NCBI RefSeq assembly: GCF_003696365.1
Contig: NZ_RFFM01000001.1
Location: forward strand, 124,001-188,000
Direction: 5' to 3'
DNA from: Stutzerimonas zhaodongensis
GTDB taxonomy: Bacteria > Pseudomonadota > Gammaproteobacteria > Pseudomonadales > Pseudomonadaceae
DNA: 64,000 nt
How positions within the stretch are numbered: the stretch's first letter is position 1; each line of letters starts with the position of its first letter. The notes below the pieces were generated by a model. It saw nothing but the letters and a program-made list of their open reading frames with translations. It did no database searches and had not been told where the DNA came from. A program made the translations under genes and the position numbers. Shown piece after piece: positions 38,724 through 47,752 of the stretch.

Positions 38724-39434
38724 ATGATGAGTTCGCTTCGTAGTCTTTGTATTGCGGCGGGTATGCTGCTGTGTTCTCCGCTGATGGCAGCCAGCGCCGA
38801 CTATCAGCCAGTTGTGGCGTCGCTTTCTCGTGTTGCCCCTACGCTGAACGTTCAGGTGCTCACCCATGCGGTGGCGGCGATGCAATGTGCGGTCAACAAC
38901 GGCGCAACTCCCGCACAACGACTCGCGGTGATCGATTTCTCGTTGCCGTCTTCGGAACGTCGACTCTGGATCTTCGACCTTCAGCAGCGCCGATTGTTGC
39001 TCAAGGAGTTCGTTGCTCACGGGATGAACTCGGGGGAAAACCTAGCCACTCGTTTTTCCAACGTTCTGGGCAGCCATCAGTCGAGCATCGGTTTGTTCCG
39101 CACGGCCGAAAGCTACAGTGGCAAGCATGGCTACTCATTGCGCATGGACGGACTCGAGCCAGGCGTGAACGACTTGGCCCGTGAGCGGGCTATCGTCATC
39201 CATCCGGCCGACTACGTGAACCCGGACTGGATCGCGACCCAGGGCCGCATCGGCCGCAGCCAGGGCTGCCCTGCGGTTCGCCCGGAGGTGGCGCGCATGG
39301 TGGTCGATAGCCTCAAGGGCGGCCAGTTCATGTTTTCCTGGTACCCGGACCAGCAATGGCTGCAATCGTCGGCCTACCTGAATTGTGAGCCGAACCTGGT
39401 GGCCACCCTGGTCGCGGCCAAATCTGGCGGTTAG
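38724..39434 (+). CDS. Murein L,D-transpeptidase catalytic domain family protein (YkuD_2)
   Basis: A 236-residue exported protein of the YkuD_2 family. The signal peptide ends near SPLMAA (about residue 21). The catalytic half shows FVAHGMNSGENLATRFSN, RAIVIHPADYVNPDWI (His) and IGRSQGCPAVRPEVA (Cys), the transpeptidase dyad. The family is linked to peptidoglycan remodelling; substrate details are not known. The ATG at 38724 has GAGG about ten bases upstream; a TTG two codons earlier is also open. It is transcribed away from the YcbB-type gene with 237 bases between them. Confidence 0.85.
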   Translation: MMSSLRSLCIAAGMLLCSPLMAASADYQPVVASLSRVAPTLNVQVLTHAVAAMQCAVNNGATPAQRLAVIDFSLPSSERRLWIFDLQQRRLLLKEFVAHGMNSGENLATRFSNVLGSHQSSIGLFRTAESYSGKHGYSLRMDGLEPGVNDLARERAIVIHPADYVNPDWIATQGRIGRSQGCPAVRPEVARMVVDSLKGGQFMFSWYPDQQWLQSSAYLNCEPNLVATLVAAKSGG

Positions 39435-39564
39435 AAATCTTCGAGAGGCAGCTGGCAGGCCGAGGGCGATGGGCTCGCCCTCCGGTTAAGCAGGCAGAAA
39501 AATGCGTTTCGTCTTTTGCAGGCCTAAAGGTGGATGCTAAAAAGCGATCCACCCTGTGTCTCTG

Positions 39565-41343
39565 CTACTTCTGCTCGCTTTGAGGCGTTACCCGCAATAC
39601 TTCTTCCAGCGTGGTCAGCCCTGCGGCGATCTTCTGCGCACCTGAAAGTCGCAGGCTGTGCATGCCGTCCTTGAAGGCTTGGCGGCGTAGCGCGATGAGA
39701 TCGGTGTCGGCAGCAATAAGCGGTTTGATGGCGTCGTTGAGCAGCATGATCTCGTAGACGCCCGCGCGCCCGCGATAGCCGGTGTCGCGGCATTCGATAC
39801 AGCCCACTGCCTGATGGGCGTTGCCCGGCAGCGGAGCATTCCAGGGTTTGGTCAGCGCCTGCCAGTCATCGGCATCGAGTTTTATCGGCGCCTTGCAGTG
39901 CGGGCACAGTGTGCGCACCAGGCGCTGGGCCATCACGCCGAGCAGAGTTGCGCGCAGCAGGTAGTGCGGAACGCCGAGCTCCAGCAAGCGAGTGATGGCG
40001 CTCGGCGCGTCGTTGGTGTGCAAGGTCGAAAGCACCAGGTGGCCGGTCAGCGCTGCCTGAATCGCCATTTCGGCGGTTTCCAGATCGCGAATCTCGCCAA
40101 CCATGATGATGTCCGGGTCCTGGCGCATCAACGCACGCACACCGCTGGCAAAGCTCAGGTCGATATTGTGCTGGACCTGCATCTGGTTGAAGGCGCCCTC
40201 GATCATCTCGATGGGGTCCTCGATGGTGCAGACGTTCACTTCTGGGGTAGCCAGCTGTTTGAGCGTTGTGTAGAGCGTGGTGGTCTTGCCCGAACCCGTC
40301 GGGCCTGTAACCAGGATGATGCCGTTGGGCTGGCCCGTCATGGTCTGCCAGCGACGCAGGTCCTCGGCGGAGAAGCCCAGCTGATCGAAGCCCTTGAGCA
40401 GCACCTCGGGGTCGAAGATTCGCATCACCATCTTTTCGCCGAACGCCGTCGGCAGGGTCGAAAGCCGCAACTCCACTTCACCGCCATCGGGGGTCTTGGT
40501 CTTGACCCGGCCGTCCTGCGGTTTGCGCTTCTCGGCGACGTTCATTCGCCCCAGCGACTTGAGACGGCTAACCACGGCCATCGCCACCTGAGGTGGGAAT
40601 TGATAGACGTTGTGCAGCACGCCGTCGATGCGGAACCGCACGGTTCCTTGCTCGCGCCGCGGTTCAATGTGGATGTCACTGGCGCGCTGGTCGAAGGCGT
40701 ACTGGAACAGCCAGTCAACGATGTTCACCACGTGGGCGTCGTTGGCGTCTGGCTCCTGATCGCTCGCGCCGAGGTTGAGCAACTGCTCGAAGTTGCCGGT
40801 GCCACTGATCTTCTGATCATTGGCAGTGGCGCCGCTGACCGACTTGGCCAGCCGATAGAACTCCACGGTGAAACGCTGCAGGTCGACCGGGTTGGCTACC
40901 ACACGCTTGATCGGTCGCTTGAGTACGTGAGTGAGGTTGGCTTCCCAGCTCTTCACGAAGGGCTGGCTGCTGGCGATGGTGACCGCGGAATTGTCCACCG
41001 CCACGGCAAGAATCTTGTGTCGCTGGGCGAACGCGTAGGACATCAGCGGCGTGACTGCGGCAACGTTGATCTTCAGTGGGTCGATGCGCAGGTAGGGTTG
41101 CCCGGCCTGCTCTGCGAGCCAGACGGTCAGGGTTTCGAGATCCAGCTTCTTGCCTGGCCGCGCCAGATCATCGAGCTGCTGCGCGCCCAGGAACTCAAGC
41201 GGGTGCTGCTGACTGTTTGCCGCGCTGCGGCGCTGCGTCAGGCACTGCTCGGCAGTTTCCTGCTGCAGCCGGCCCTGCGCGACAAGGTCGCGCAACAGGT
41301 CGTTGAGATCGAGAAAGCGGTCCTGGGCAGGCGAATTCAACAC
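39565..41343 (-). CDS. Stand-alone GspE/PilB-family secretion ATPase
   Basis: A 592-residue type II/IV secretion ATPase. The N-terminal MshEN-like domain covers about residues 10-160 and ends in the FTVEFYRLAKS helix. The motor domain has Walker A GPTGSGKTTT (about 345), Asp box TIEDPIEMIE, Walker B IIMVGEIRDLETAEMA and His box LSTLHTNDAPSAI. The zinc tetracysteine is CPHC...CIEC. The start is GTG at 41343. P. aeruginosa has a similar lone ATPase in the same place (PA5210, from memory). No pseudopilin, secretin or inner-membrane platform gene is nearby, so the machine it drives is unknown. Confidence 0.9.
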   Translation of the reverse strand: MLNSPAQDRFLDLNDLLRDLVAQGRLQQETAEQCLTQRRSAANSQQHPLEFLGAQQLDDLARPGKKLDLETLTVWLAEQAGQPYLRIDPLKINVAAVTPLMSYAFAQRHKILAVAVDNSAVTIASSQPFVKSWEANLTHVLKRPIKRVVANPVDLQRFTVEFYRLAKSVSGATANDQKISGTGNFEQLLNLGASDQEPDANDAHVVNIVDWLFQYAFDQRASDIHIEPRREQGTVRFRIDGVLHNVYQFPPQVAMAVVSRLKSLGRMNVAEKRKPQDGRVKTKTPDGGEVELRLSTLPTAFGEKMVMRIFDPEVLLKGFDQLGFSAEDLRRWQTMTGQPNGIILVTGPTGSGKTTTLYTTLKQLATPEVNVCTIEDPIEMIEGAFNQMQVQHNIDLSFASGVRALMRQDPDIIMVGEIRDLETAEMAIQAALTGHLVLSTLHTNDAPSAITRLLELGVPHYLLRATLLGVMAQRLVRTLCPHCKAPIKLDADDWQALTKPWNAPLPGNAHQAVGCIECRDTGYRGRAGVYEIMLLNDAIKPLIAADTDLIALRRQAFKDGMHSLRLSGAQKIAAGLTTLEEVLRVTPQSEQK

Positions 41344-41500
41344 GGGTATGGGGCCTTTGGGACATGGCGGAGACGAAGGACAAGCTTGCCGCTAAATCCG
41401 CACGCTGTCTGCCTGAGCGGTTCAACTTTGTGGGACCGTCCGTAACTGTCGAATGAGACGGCACGCCTCGCCGTAACCGGCCCGTGATGCGCCAGCCCCT

Positions 41501-41618
41501 GTAGGGTGGGCTTCAGCCCACCTGCGAGTAGGGGCAGGCGTCGGCCTGGCATGACTGGACAGCTTCGGGTTTGCCGCAAACGGTAGGCTGAAGCGGAGCG
41601 CCGCCCTGCCCACGCTAC
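41501..41618. repeat. BIME-like pair of REP palindromes, copy 1
   Basis: A 22-base unit GTAGGGTGGGCTTCAGCCCACC-like palindrome (41501-41522) is followed by a related unit in inverse orientation (41582-41618), whose minus-strand reading starts GTAGCGTGGGC and ends TTCAGCCTACC. The whole sits in the 296-base gap past the ygiF stop. The first 22 bases recur exactly at 47817-47838. Confidence 0.75.
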
Positions 41619-41639
41619 GTTCCGCCAATGCGACCTGAG

Positions 41640-43004
41640 CTATTTGGTCAGCAGCTTCCACGGCTTGAGCGTCCAGACCGTGTGCGCCTGGTCCACCCGC
41701 GCCTGGAGCTGCTCGTCATCAAGAGGCTGGCCGGCGAGTTCGTAGAGCTTGGCCAGCTCGCCGTAGAGGCGATCCACTTCAGGGAGGTCCAGCGTAGCCC
41801 GAGCCAGGTGCAGCCAGACCAGCAGGCGCTCCATGCGCGGCCGCTGTTCGGCGAGGTCTTCGGGTTGTTGTTGATAACGCTGCAGCTGTAGCGCTTCGGC
41901 TTCCTCGCCTAGCTGGCGTGGCAACCAATTGCCCAGCTCGGCAGCGCCCTGACGGTTGCCACGGTTGTTGCGCTCGGCGGTCCAGCCCCGTTGCAGCAGC
42001 CATAGCGAAGCTTTCAAGGAGAACAGGCCCCAGCGGGGCTTGCCCAATTCAGTAGCGAAAGCATCGGGTGCGCTCTTACGGGTGCCTTCGTCGTCCTGGC
42101 CAGTTTCGATGCGCGGGCGCCAGGCCTGAATCAGTGCGTCCAACTGCTCACGTAGCTCGCGGCTGCTGGCACGCGGTGCTGCCTGTCCAAGGCTGCCGAG
42201 CAGGGCGCGCAGTTCCACCAACTGTTGCAGCCACTCTTCGAGCAATTTCCAGTGGCCGTTGAAGCGGTACTGCTCAGCCAGTCGCTGGCTGTTGCCGAGC
42301 AGCTGCCAAGCCAGCGCGGCGAAGGCATCATCCAGTGGCATCGTTGCATCGAGTTGGGGTGCTGGCAGGCTCAGCGAGTAGCTTTCAGCGTCATACAGGC
42401 GATAACCGCGCTCGGCCTTGCTGATGTCGCAGGGCATCAGCGCCAGGTCAGCGGCGAGCTCAGCGGCCAGCTCCAGCAGTGCCTCGGGCTCTCCATGGCG
42501 CAGCTCCAACTCAAGCTCGCAGATTTCTTCGCTCTGCTTGCCCACCACGACTTTGCCCATGTCCAGTGCCGCTTCGATGACGACTTTGGCTTTGCCGCGG
42601 CCCCAGGCGATTTCGGCTTTCTCGCGAACGAAATCAGTGGTGAAGATCGGCTTCAGGGTTTTCTTGTCCAGCTCGGCAAGACTGGCGGGCCAGCACTCAT
42701 CGTCGAGCTTCTTGGTGTCCAGCTTGGCCTTGTCCAGATACCAGTCCCATTCGTTGCGCTCGGATAGGCCAGCGACGCTCTGGCCTCGGCTCTTGAGCGT
42801 CTGGATGAACTGGTCACCGTCGCGACGCAGGCGCAGCGCGACCTTGGCCTGAGCAAGCTCGCGCTCGGGCGTGTCGAAATACTGGTTGAAGAGTTCGTGC
42901 CGTTCCCAGCCGCTCTTGTTGCGCTTTTTCAGCAGCGGATGATCGCGTAGTGCCGTCAGGGTTTCGCGACTGGCGCGCAGCTTGATTTCGGTTTCTTTCT
43001 GCAT
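41640..43004 (-). CDS. ygiF: CYTH-CHAD inorganic triphosphatase (YgiF-like)
   Basis: A 454-residue cytoplasmic protein. The N-terminal CYTH domain (about residues 1-200) starts with the metal-binding ExExK motif (KETEIKLR) and continues with FNQYFDTPERELAQAKVALRLRRDGD and CELELELRHGEPEAL, the acidic and basic residues of the triphosphate tunnel. A CHAD domain (about 220-450) follows, with conserved His and Arg that bind polyphosphate. E. coli YgiF (433 residues) hydrolyses inorganic triphosphate. It is divergent from a DUF47-Pit phosphate uptake pair, which suits a phosphate theme. Start at 43004. Confidence 0.9.
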   Translation of the reverse strand: MQKETEIKLRASRETLTALRDHPLLKKRNKSGWERHELFNQYFDTPERELAQAKVALRLRRDGDQFIQTLKSRGQSVAGLSERNEWDWYLDKAKLDTKKLDDECWPASLAELDKKTLKPIFTTDFVREKAEIAWGRGKAKVVIEAALDMGKVVVGKQSEEICELELELRHGEPEALLELAAELAADLALMPCDISKAERGYRLYDAESYSLSLPAPQLDATMPLDDAFAALAWQLLGNSQRLAEQYRFNGHWKLLEEWLQQLVELRALLGSLGQAAPRASSRELREQLDALIQAWRPRIETGQDDEGTRKSAPDAFATELGKPRWGLFSLKASLWLLQRGWTAERNNRGNRQGAAELGNWLPRQLGEEAEALQLQRYQQQPEDLAEQRPRMERLLVWLHLARATLDLPEVDRLYGELAKLYELAGQPLDDEQLQARVDQAHTVWTLKPWKLLTK

Positions 43005-43112
43005 GTGCCCGGAGGATGCCTATAGTAAATATATTTCAGCTTGATGACGTGCGGTAGCGGCCGCCTGGGGCCGTCCGTATACTTGCCGCCTTCTGAAGCC
43101 GGGGTGTTCCCT

Positions 43113-43790
43113 ATGCCAATCAATCCTTTCGTCAGCCTGTTCGGACGCTCGCCCATCGGGCCGATGCAACAGCACATGGCCAAGTCCCACGAGTGTGCGG
43201 CCAATCTGGTTCCGCTGTTCCAGGCCATCACGACAGAAGACTGGGAACGGGTCGAGCAGATCCAGAAAGAGATGGCCCGACTGGAAAACGAGGCCGACAA
43301 ACTCAAGAAGAGTGTCCGTCAACATCTGCCAAAAAGCCTGTTTCTGCCGGTGCCGCGTTCGGATCTGCTGGAGCTGTTGAGTGTACAGGACAAAATTGCC
43401 AACCGCGCCAAGGACATCGCGGGGTTGATGCTAGGTCGCTGCATGACCATTCCGCCTGCTTTGCAGCCTGAAATGCTCGCGTTCGTGCAGCGTAGCGTCG
43501 ATGCCAGTTGCCAGGCACTCAAAGCGCTCAAGGAACTCGATTCGCTGCTGGAAACCGGCTTTGCCGGTCGGGAAGCGACTCTGGTGGAAAAGATGGTCGA
43601 AGAGCTCGAAGAAATCGAGCGTGAAACCGACCGTATGCAGATCACGGTGCGCCGTGCGCTGTTCAAGCTGGAAAAGGAATTGCCGCCAGTAGACGTGATG
43701 TTTCTCTACAAGATCATTGAATGGATCGGTGACGTAGCTGACCGTGCCGAGCGCGTCGGCAACCGTCTGGAACAACTGCTGGCGCGCTGA
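43113..43790 (+). CDS. DUF47 (PhoU-like) phosphate transport accessory protein
   Basis: A 225-residue all-helical cytoplasmic protein of the TIGR00153/DUF47 family, related to PhoU. It shows ARLENEADKLKKSVRQHLPKS near residue 50, LLELLSVQDKIANRAKDIAGL (about 90) and DVMFLYKIIEWIGDVADRAE near the C-terminus, helix segments with acidic metal-binding residues. These proteins are encoded with Pit transporters and modulate phosphate uptake. The start at 43113 (MPINPF) replaces a longer frame overlapping the ygiF promoter. It lies 39 bases before the Pit gene. Confidence 0.92.
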   Translation: MPINPFVSLFGRSPIGPMQQHMAKSHECAANLVPLFQAITTEDWERVEQIQKEMARLENEADKLKKSVRQHLPKSLFLPVPRSDLLELLSVQDKIANRAKDIAGLMLGRCMTIPPALQPEMLAFVQRSVDASCQALKALKELDSLLETGFAGREATLVEKMVEELEEIERETDRMQITVRRALFKLEKELPPVDVMFLYKIIEWIGDVADRAERVGNRLEQLLAR

Positions 43791-43829
43791 GGCGCCAGCA
43801 TCCTTTCTAGGTTCAACAGGTAATTCCTT

Positions 43830-45095
43830 ATGTCCTTTATCGCGGAATACGGCTTCGTACTCCTGGTGCTTGCCTGCGCATTCGGTTTCTTCATGGCCTG
43901 GGGTGTGGGCGCCAACGACGTGGCCAATGCCATGGGTACTTCGGTCGGTTCTCGGGCGCTGACCATCAAACAGGCCATCGTGGTGGCCATGATTTTCGAA
44001 TTCTGCGGCGCCTATCTGGCCGGTGGAGAGGTCACCGAGACCATCAAGAACGGCATCGTCGACGCGGAGATCATCTCGCCGGACCTGATGGTTCTGGGCA
44101 TGATGTCGGCGCTGCTGGCAGCCGGCACCTGGCTGATGATCGCCACCATGAAAGGTTGGCCGGTATCCACCACGCATTCGATCATCGGTGCGGTGATCGG
44201 CTTTGCCGCGGTGGGAGTATCCACCGATGCGGTTCACTGGGATGCCATCGGGCCCATCGTGGCGAGCTGGGTGGTGACACCGGTCCTCTCGGGCATCGTC
44301 GCGTTCGGGCTGTTCATGAGTGTGCAGAAGCTGATCATCAACACTGATGATCCCTTTCTGAACGCCAAGCGCTTCGTGCCGCTTTACATGTTCCTAACCG
44401 GATTCATGGTCGCGCTGATGACCGTCACCAAGGGCCTCAAGCATGTCGGACTGACCTTGAGCAGCAGCCAGGGCATCCTCCTGGCGTTCGCCATCGGCGT
44501 TCTGGTGATGCTGATCGGAATCGGGCTGCTGTCGCGGATCAAAATCGACGTCGAGGCTGATCGCACCTTTCACTACGCGAGCGTGGAAAAGGTCTTCGCT
44601 GTCCTGATGATTTTCACGGCCTGCTCCATGGCCTTCGCCCATGGCGCCAATGACGTAGCCAATGCGGTGGGCCCTTTGGCTGCCGTGGTCGGTGTCATCC
44701 AGTCTGAGGGCGCCGGTGCGATCGCTGCGAAGTCAGCGGTGCCGGGCTGGGTGTTGCTGCTGGGCGCTGTGGGTATCGTCATCGGCCTGGCGACTTACGG
44801 TTACAAGGTGATTGCAACCATCGGCAAGGAAATCACCGAGCTGACGCCGAGTCGCGGTTTCGCCGCCGAACTTGCGACCGCAACGACCGTGGTGGGCGCT
44901 TCGGCCATCGGCTTGCCGGTATCGACGACCCATACGCTGGTCGGGGCAGTTCTGGGTATCGGCATCGCCCGTGGTATCGGCGCCCTGAATCTGGGGGTGG
45001 TCGGGTCGATCTTCATGTCGTGGCTGATCACACTGCCCGCTGGCGCTCTGCTGTCGATCATTTTCTTCACCATTTTGCAGGCGATTTTCGTCTGA
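43830..45095 (+). CDS. pit: Low-affinity inorganic phosphate transporter, PiT family
   Basis: A 421-residue membrane protein with about ten to twelve helices and two copies of the PiT signature GANDVANA (about residues 28 and 272), each followed by the conserved turn and helix. Both repeats also carry PVSTTHS/PVSTTHT motifs (about 109 and 364). It imports metal-phosphate complexes with protons. It forms an operon with the DUF47 protein. No PhoB box was seen upstream, in line with constitutive low-affinity uptake. Length is normal for the short bacterial PiT group. Confidence 0.94.
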   Translation: MSFIAEYGFVLLVLACAFGFFMAWGVGANDVANAMGTSVGSRALTIKQAIVVAMIFEFCGAYLAGGEVTETIKNGIVDAEIISPDLMVLGMMSALLAAGTWLMIATMKGWPVSTTHSIIGAVIGFAAVGVSTDAVHWDAIGPIVASWVVTPVLSGIVAFGLFMSVQKLIINTDDPFLNAKRFVPLYMFLTGFMVALMTVTKGLKHVGLTLSSSQGILLAFAIGVLVMLIGIGLLSRIKIDVEADRTFHYASVEKVFAVLMIFTACSMAFAHGANDVANAVGPLAAVVGVIQSEGAGAIAAKSAVPGWVLLLGAVGIVIGLATYGYKVIATIGKEITELTPSRGFAAELATATTVVGASAIGLPVSTTHTLVGAVLGIGIARGIGALNLGVVGSIFMSWLITLPAGALLSIIFFTILQAIFV

Positions 45096-45195
45096 CATCA
45101 CCCGTTGCCGCAGTTTTTACCCAGGCGGTAAGGCTGCGGCGGCGCGTTTCATGTTTCACTGAGGGCCTTCTACCCCGTCTTTCAGGAGGTTGTCG

Positions 45196-46350
45196 GTGCC
45201 CATCCCCTCGCTCAAAGACCAGTTTGCCGCGCTGATTGCCGCGCCTTCGGTGAGTTGCACACAAGCACATTGGGATCAGACCAATCGGCCAGTGATCGAG
45301 CTGCTCGCCGGTTGGCTGGGTGATCTCGGTTTCGCCTGTGAGGTGCAGGAAATCACGCCTGGCAAGTTCAACCTTCTGGCCAGCTACGGCAGCGGTCCTG
45401 GCGGCCTGGTGCTTGCCGGGCACAGCGATACGGTGCCCTTCGATGCCGAGCTGTGGACGGCCGAGCCGCTGCAACTTCGCGAAGCCGACGACCGTTGGTA
45501 CGGCCTGGGCGTGTGTGACATGAAGGGTTTTTTCGCGCTGATCATCGAAGCTGTGCTGCCGCTTCTCGACCAGCCGTTCCGCCAGCCGCTGTTGATCCTC
45601 GCCACTTGCGACGAGGAAAGCTCCATGTCGGGCGCCCGCGCACTGGCCGATGCCGGGCGGCCTTTGGGCCGTGCGGCGGTCATCGGCGAGCCCACAGGGC
45701 TTCGGCCGGTGCGTTTGCACAAGGGCATCATGATGGAGGGCATCGAGATTCACGGTCAGAGCGGCCACTCCTCCAACCCGGCCTACGGTCACAGTGCGCT
45801 GGAGGCGATGCATGATGTCATGGGCGAACTGATAACGCTGCGTCGTGAATGGCAGGGCATCTACAACAACCCGCTGTTCGACGTGCCGAAGCCGACCCTG
45901 AACCTCGGCTGCATCCATGGCGGTGATAACCCCAACCGGATCTGTGGCCAATGCTCGTTGGAATATGACCTGCGCCCGCTGCCCGGAATGGACCCGGCGC
46001 AGCTTCGCGAAGCAATAGCCGGACGCTTGCGGCCGGTTGCCGAAAAGCATCAGGTGAAGATTGATCTGGCGCCACTGTTTCCCAGCGTGCCGGCCTTCGA
46101 CCAGGGCGCGGATAGCGAACTGGTAAAGCTCGCCGAGCGGCTTACCGGACACGTTGCCGAGGCGGTGGCCTTCGCCACCGAAGCGCCTTATCTTCAACAG
46201 CTTGGCTGCGAGACGCTGGTACTCGGTCCGGGTGATATCGCCTGCGCCCACCAGCCGGACGAATACCTGGACCTCGATCGAATCGAACCTACCGTGAGGC
46301 TGCTGCGCGGAATGATCGAACACTATTGCCTGCAACCGGGCCGAGGATAG
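45196..46350 (+). CDS. argE: Acetylornithine deacetylase ArgE
   Basis: A 384-residue M20-family zinc hydrolase that releases ornithine from N-acetylornithine in arginine synthesis. Visible metal and catalytic residues are GHSDTVPFD (His, Asp), LGVCDMKGFFA (Asp), and ATCDEESSMSGA (Glu pair). The dimerisation domain follows (GQSGHSSNPAYGHSALEAM), and GPGDIACAHQPDEYL supplies the last zinc His. The GTG at 45196 with AGGAGG six bases upstream is preferred over an in-frame TTG at 45190, which would overlap the spacing. It lies before argA, separated by a hairpin-bearing gap of 100 bases. Confidence 0.94.
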   Translation: MPIPSLKDQFAALIAAPSVSCTQAHWDQTNRPVIELLAGWLGDLGFACEVQEITPGKFNLLASYGSGPGGLVLAGHSDTVPFDAELWTAEPLQLREADDRWYGLGVCDMKGFFALIIEAVLPLLDQPFRQPLLILATCDEESSMSGARALADAGRPLGRAAVIGEPTGLRPVRLHKGIMMEGIEIHGQSGHSSNPAYGHSALEAMHDVMGELITLRREWQGIYNNPLFDVPKPTLNLGCIHGGDNPNRICGQCSLEYDLRPLPGMDPAQLREAIAGRLRPVAEKHQVKIDLAPLFPSVPAFDQGADSELVKLAERLTGHVAEAVAFATEAPYLQQLGCETLVLGPGDIACAHQPDEYLDLDRIEPTVRLLRGMIEHYCLQPGRG

Positions 46351-46389
46351 GAGCAGGCTGGCGATCCGATCACATCGCGAACCTGCTCC
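46350..46389 (+). promoter_or_regulatory. Long hairpin between argE and argA
   Basis: GGAGCAGG (46350-46357) pairs with CCTGCTCC (46382-46389), and inside it GCGAT pairs with ATCGC (46361-46365 with 46374-46378) across a 3x3 internal loop. It begins on the last base of the argE stop codon. No T run follows, so it is more likely an mRNA processing or stability element, or an attenuator, than a terminator. Confidence 0.7.
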
Positions 46390-46450
46390 CTGCATCCCTA
46401 TCATCGACCCGGCTTCCGGTCTGAAAAGCTGTCACCTGAAGGCTTCTGCA

Positions 46451-47752
46451 ATGCACAACTATGTCACCTGGCTGCGCGATTCATCCCCCTACATCAATTC
46501 TCATCGTGACCGCACCTTCGTGGTCATGCTGCCTGGCGACGGGCTGGAACACCCCAACTTCGCCAATATCGTCCACGACTTGGTGCTGCTGCACAGCCTA
46601 GGCGTGCGACTGGTGCTGGCGTTCGGCTCGCGCCCGCAGATTGAGGAGCGGCTGGCCGCGCGCGGTATCGAACCGCGTTTCTATCGTGACCTGCGCATCA
46701 CCGATTCGGCGACGCTCGAGTGCGTGATCGATGCCGTCGGTCACATGCGCATCGCGCTGGAGGCGCGGCTGTCCATGGACATGGCGGCATCACCAATGCA
46801 GGGTGCCCGGCTGCGCGTGGCCAGCGGCAACTTCGTCACTGCCCGGCCAATCGGCGTGCTTGATGGCGTTGACTACCACCACACTGGCGAGGTGCGTCGT
46901 GTCGACCGAAAAGGCATTGGCCGGCTGCTGGATGAACGCACCATCGTGCTGCTTTCGCCGCTGGGTTACTCGCCCACTGGCGAGATCTTCAACATCGCCT
47001 GTGAAGACATCGCCACCCGCGCTGCAATCGACCTGCAGGCTGACAAGCTGGTGCTCTACGGCGCCGAGCGCGGCTTGCGCGACGAGGCCGGCAAACTGGT
47101 GCGCGAGCTGCGTCCGCCACAGGTGCCGGCCTACCTTGAACGCCTCGTCGGCACTTACCAGGCGGAACTGCTCGACGCCGCCGCGCAGGCCTGCAAGGGC
47201 GGCGTGCGGCGCAGCCATGTGATCAGCTATGCAGAGGATGGCTCGCTGCTCAACGAACTCTTCACTCGCGACGGCGGCGACGGCACCCTGGTGACCCAGG
47301 AGCAGTTCGAGCAGCTGCGCGAGGCGACCATTGAGGACGTCGGCGGCCTGATCGATCTGATCACTCCGTTGGAAGAGCAGGGGATTCTGGTACGCCGCTC
47401 GCGCGAAGTGCTGGAGCGGGAAGTGGAGCAATTCAGCATCGTCGAGCGCGACGGCCTGATCATCGCCTGCGCCGCGCTGTATCCCATCGCGGATTCCGAT
47501 TCCGGTGAGCTGGCCTGTCTGGCGGTGAATCCGGAATACCGCCACGGTGGCCGTGGCGACGAGTTGCTCGAGCGTATCGAGGCGCGGGCACGCAAGCTGG
47601 GTTTGAAAACCCTGTTCGTGCTCACCACCCGTACGGCGCACTGGTTCCGAGAGCGTGGGTTCGAGCCCAGCGGCGTAGAACGACTGCCCGCCGCCCGGGC
47701 ATCGCTGTACAACTTCCAGCGCAATTCGAAAATTTTCGAGAAGGCGCTTTAG
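46451..47752 (+). CDS. argA: Amino-acid N-acetyltransferase ArgA
   Basis: A 433-residue N-acetylglutamate synthase of the classical bifunctional-fold type. An amino-acid kinase-like domain (about residues 1-285, VRLVLAFGSRPQIEERL) binds arginine for feedback inhibition. A GNAT domain follows (about 290-433), with the acetyl-CoA loop CLAVNPEYRHGGRGDELLERIE and LTTRTAHWFRERGF. It makes N-acetylglutamate, the first step of arginine synthesis. The ATG at 46451 has GAAGG upstream. The order argE-argA-gshA is also found in P. aeruginosa (with one extra gene, from memory). Confidence 0.95.
   Translation: MHNYVTWLRDSSPYINSHRDRTFVVMLPGDGLEHPNFANIVHDLVLLHSLGVRLVLAFGSRPQIEERLAARGIEPRFYRDLRITDSATLECVIDAVGHMRIALEARLSMDMAASPMQGARLRVASGNFVTARPIGVLDGVDYHHTGEVRRVDRKGIGRLLDERTIVLLSPLGYSPTGEIFNIACEDIATRAAIDLQADKLVLYGAERGLRDEAGKLVRELRPPQVPAYLERLVGTYQAELLDAAAQACKGGVRRSHVISYAEDGSLLNELFTRDGGDGTLVTQEQFEQLREATIEDVGGLIDLITPLEEQGILVRRSREVLEREVEQFSIVERDGLIIACAALYPIADSDSGELACLAVNPEYRHGGRGDELLERIEARARKLGLKTLFVLTTRTAHWFRERGFEPSGVERLPAARASLYNFQRNSKIFEKAL

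Noticed and set aside
39463..39483. GAGGGCGA/TCGCCCTC hairpin past the YkuD_2 gene as a terminator
   Set aside because: The 8-bp stem is real but no T run follows on either strand, so termination is not supported.
39814..41445. 543-codon open frame antisense to the secretion ATPase
   Set aside because: It mirrors the codon pattern of the ATPase gene, which has every expected motif; the antisense product has no domain.
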